Positions 13,404 to 14,033 of a DNA stretch of 14,033 nucleotides are shown here, piece by piece. The notes beneath the pieces were generated by a model, which saw nothing but the letters and a program-made list of their open reading frames with translations, was not told the origin of the DNA and did not search any database. Position 1 is the first letter of the stretch. Every line of letters begins with the position of its first letter. This DNA comes from an uncultured Prevotellaceae bacterium (GTDB taxonomy: Bacteria; Bacteroidota; Bacteroidia; Bacteroidales; Bacteroidaceae). Position numbers and translations under genes: made by a program. Location of the stretch: NCBI GenBank assembly GCA_946539635.1, contig CAMNHS010000025.1, positions 1 to 14,033 of the forward strand, written 5' to 3'.

Positions 13404-14033
13404 TTACATTCTTAATTTCTTCAGGATATTTGCGCTATTGTTGCCGACGTGGATAATGTATTCACCATTGTCGGTTTGCCACTGGTGGGTGGTTTCATTC
13501 CATGAGGCGAGGTCTTGTGGAGTGATAGTCATCTGTAGCATCTGCTGCTGACGGGGTTGCAGGAGATTTGTCTTGGCAAAGGCCTTGAGTTCCTTGAGGG
13601 GCTTTTGTATCTCCTTATTGCTTGGAGCAGAAACATATACCTGCACTACCTCCTTACCGGCACAACTGCCCGTATTGGTAACAGTAACAGAGACCGTAAT
13701 ATTGCCATTGGCATCTTTGACAGCTTTCACATCATCAAAGGAGAAGGTGGTATAGCTGAGTCCAAAACCGAAGGGGAAAAGGGGCTTTTTCTTGTCTTTC
13801 TCAAAGCCACGATAGCCCACAAAGACGTCTTCCTTATAATATACCTGCTTGTCAACACCCGGGTAGGCTTCTTTGCCGTATTTCACGTAAGGATAGTCCT
13901 CATACTGCTTCGCAAAGGTGACAGGAAGTTTTCCGCTGGGGCATACCTTTCCGCTGAGGACATTAACAAGGGCTGTGCCTGCTTCACTGCCGAGATACCA
14001 GCAGTGTACGAGGGCTGGCACCTTGGAGAGCCA
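13404..14033 (-). CDS. GH3 beta-glucosidase, C-terminal part (cut by window edge)
   Basis: The last 209 residues of a glycoside hydrolase family 3 enzyme; the reading frame is open to the window edge, beginning WLSKVPALVHCWYLGSEAG, so no start is visible. The segment covers the end of the GH3 C-terminal domain (ALVNVLSGKVCPSGKLPVTF), the substrate-facing linker with GFEKDKKKPLFPFGFGLSYTTF, and the fibronectin type III-like domain (TVTNTGSCAGKEVVQVYVS). The likely role is periplasmic hydrolysis of beta-glucosides or xylosides from plant glycans. The catalytic nucleophile and N-terminal barrel are outside. It runs in the same direction as clpC, ending 58 bases before the clpC start. No clear terminator hairpin is seen between them. 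Confidence 0.92.
   Translation of the reverse strand, partial: WLSKVPALVHCWYLGSEAGTALVNVLSGKVCPSGKLPVTFAKQYEDYPYVKYGKEAYPGVDKQVYYKEDVFVGYRGFEKDKKKPLFPFGFGLSYTTFSFDDVKAVKDANGNITVSVTVTNTGSCAGKEVVQVYVSAPSNKEIQKPLKELKAFAKTNLLQPRQQQMLQMTITPQDLASWNETTHQWQTDNGEYIIHVGNNSANILKKLRM

Overview
This 14 kb window looks like chromosome from a member of the Bacteroidota, most likely close to Prevotella. I infer this from the promoters (TAnnTTTG -7 boxes with TTTG or TTG about 20 bp upstream), weak or absent Shine-Dalgarno sequences, the general protein style (a GH3 beta-glucosidase, a protein that looks like DUF4923, a Bacteroidota-type diacylglycerol-kinase-like protein) and AT-rich gene junctions. No rRNA, tRNA, CRISPR array, transposase or phage gene was seen, and no gene-free stretch exceeds 183 bases.

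Layout. (1) 1-4651, rightward: a TTTG/TACCTTTG promoter with an inverted repeat across its -33 element precedes an acyl-CoA synthetase, a shortened MiaA-like tRNA dimethylallyltransferase, a lipid-kinase-like protein and an MFS transporter, all overlapping or nearly so. (2) 4648-5640, leftward: an EamA-family transporter whose stop overlaps the MFS stop. (3) 5641-5769: a divergent promoter region carrying the same 10-bp -7 block in both orientations. (4) 5770-9657, rightward: a shortened aldo/keto reductase, a stand-alone HsdR-N-type nuclease-like protein, then frr, rsgA and mnmA, a tightly coupled ribosome and tRNA block. (5) 9647-13345, leftward: clpC with half an N-domain, then rsmA (ksgA), then a secreted DUF4923-like protein. 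Its end overlaps the mnmA end tail to tail. A textbook sigma-54 -24/-12 element lies directly before clpC. (6) 13404-14033: the C-terminal part of a GH3 beta-glucosidase that runs off the window.

Functionally, most intact genes serve translation and protein quality control: MiaA-like and MnmA act on anticodon-loop bases, Frr recycles ribosomes, RsgA and RsmA mature the 30S subunit, and ClpC unfolds proteins. The lipid genes (acyl-CoA synthetase and kinase-like protein) share the first operon with miaA.

The most striking points are three short arrays in which AATT recurs every 7 bp at gene junctions, each supplying the stop codon of the gene before it; a near-perfect sigma-54 promoter that predicts a 5-base leader for clpC; and three proteins (MiaA-like, aldo/keto reductase, ClpC) that each seem to lack an internal block of about 50-75 residues while keeping their core motifs. 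Together with overlaps and non-ATG starts this suggests strong compaction. Family comparisons are from memory; no search was run.
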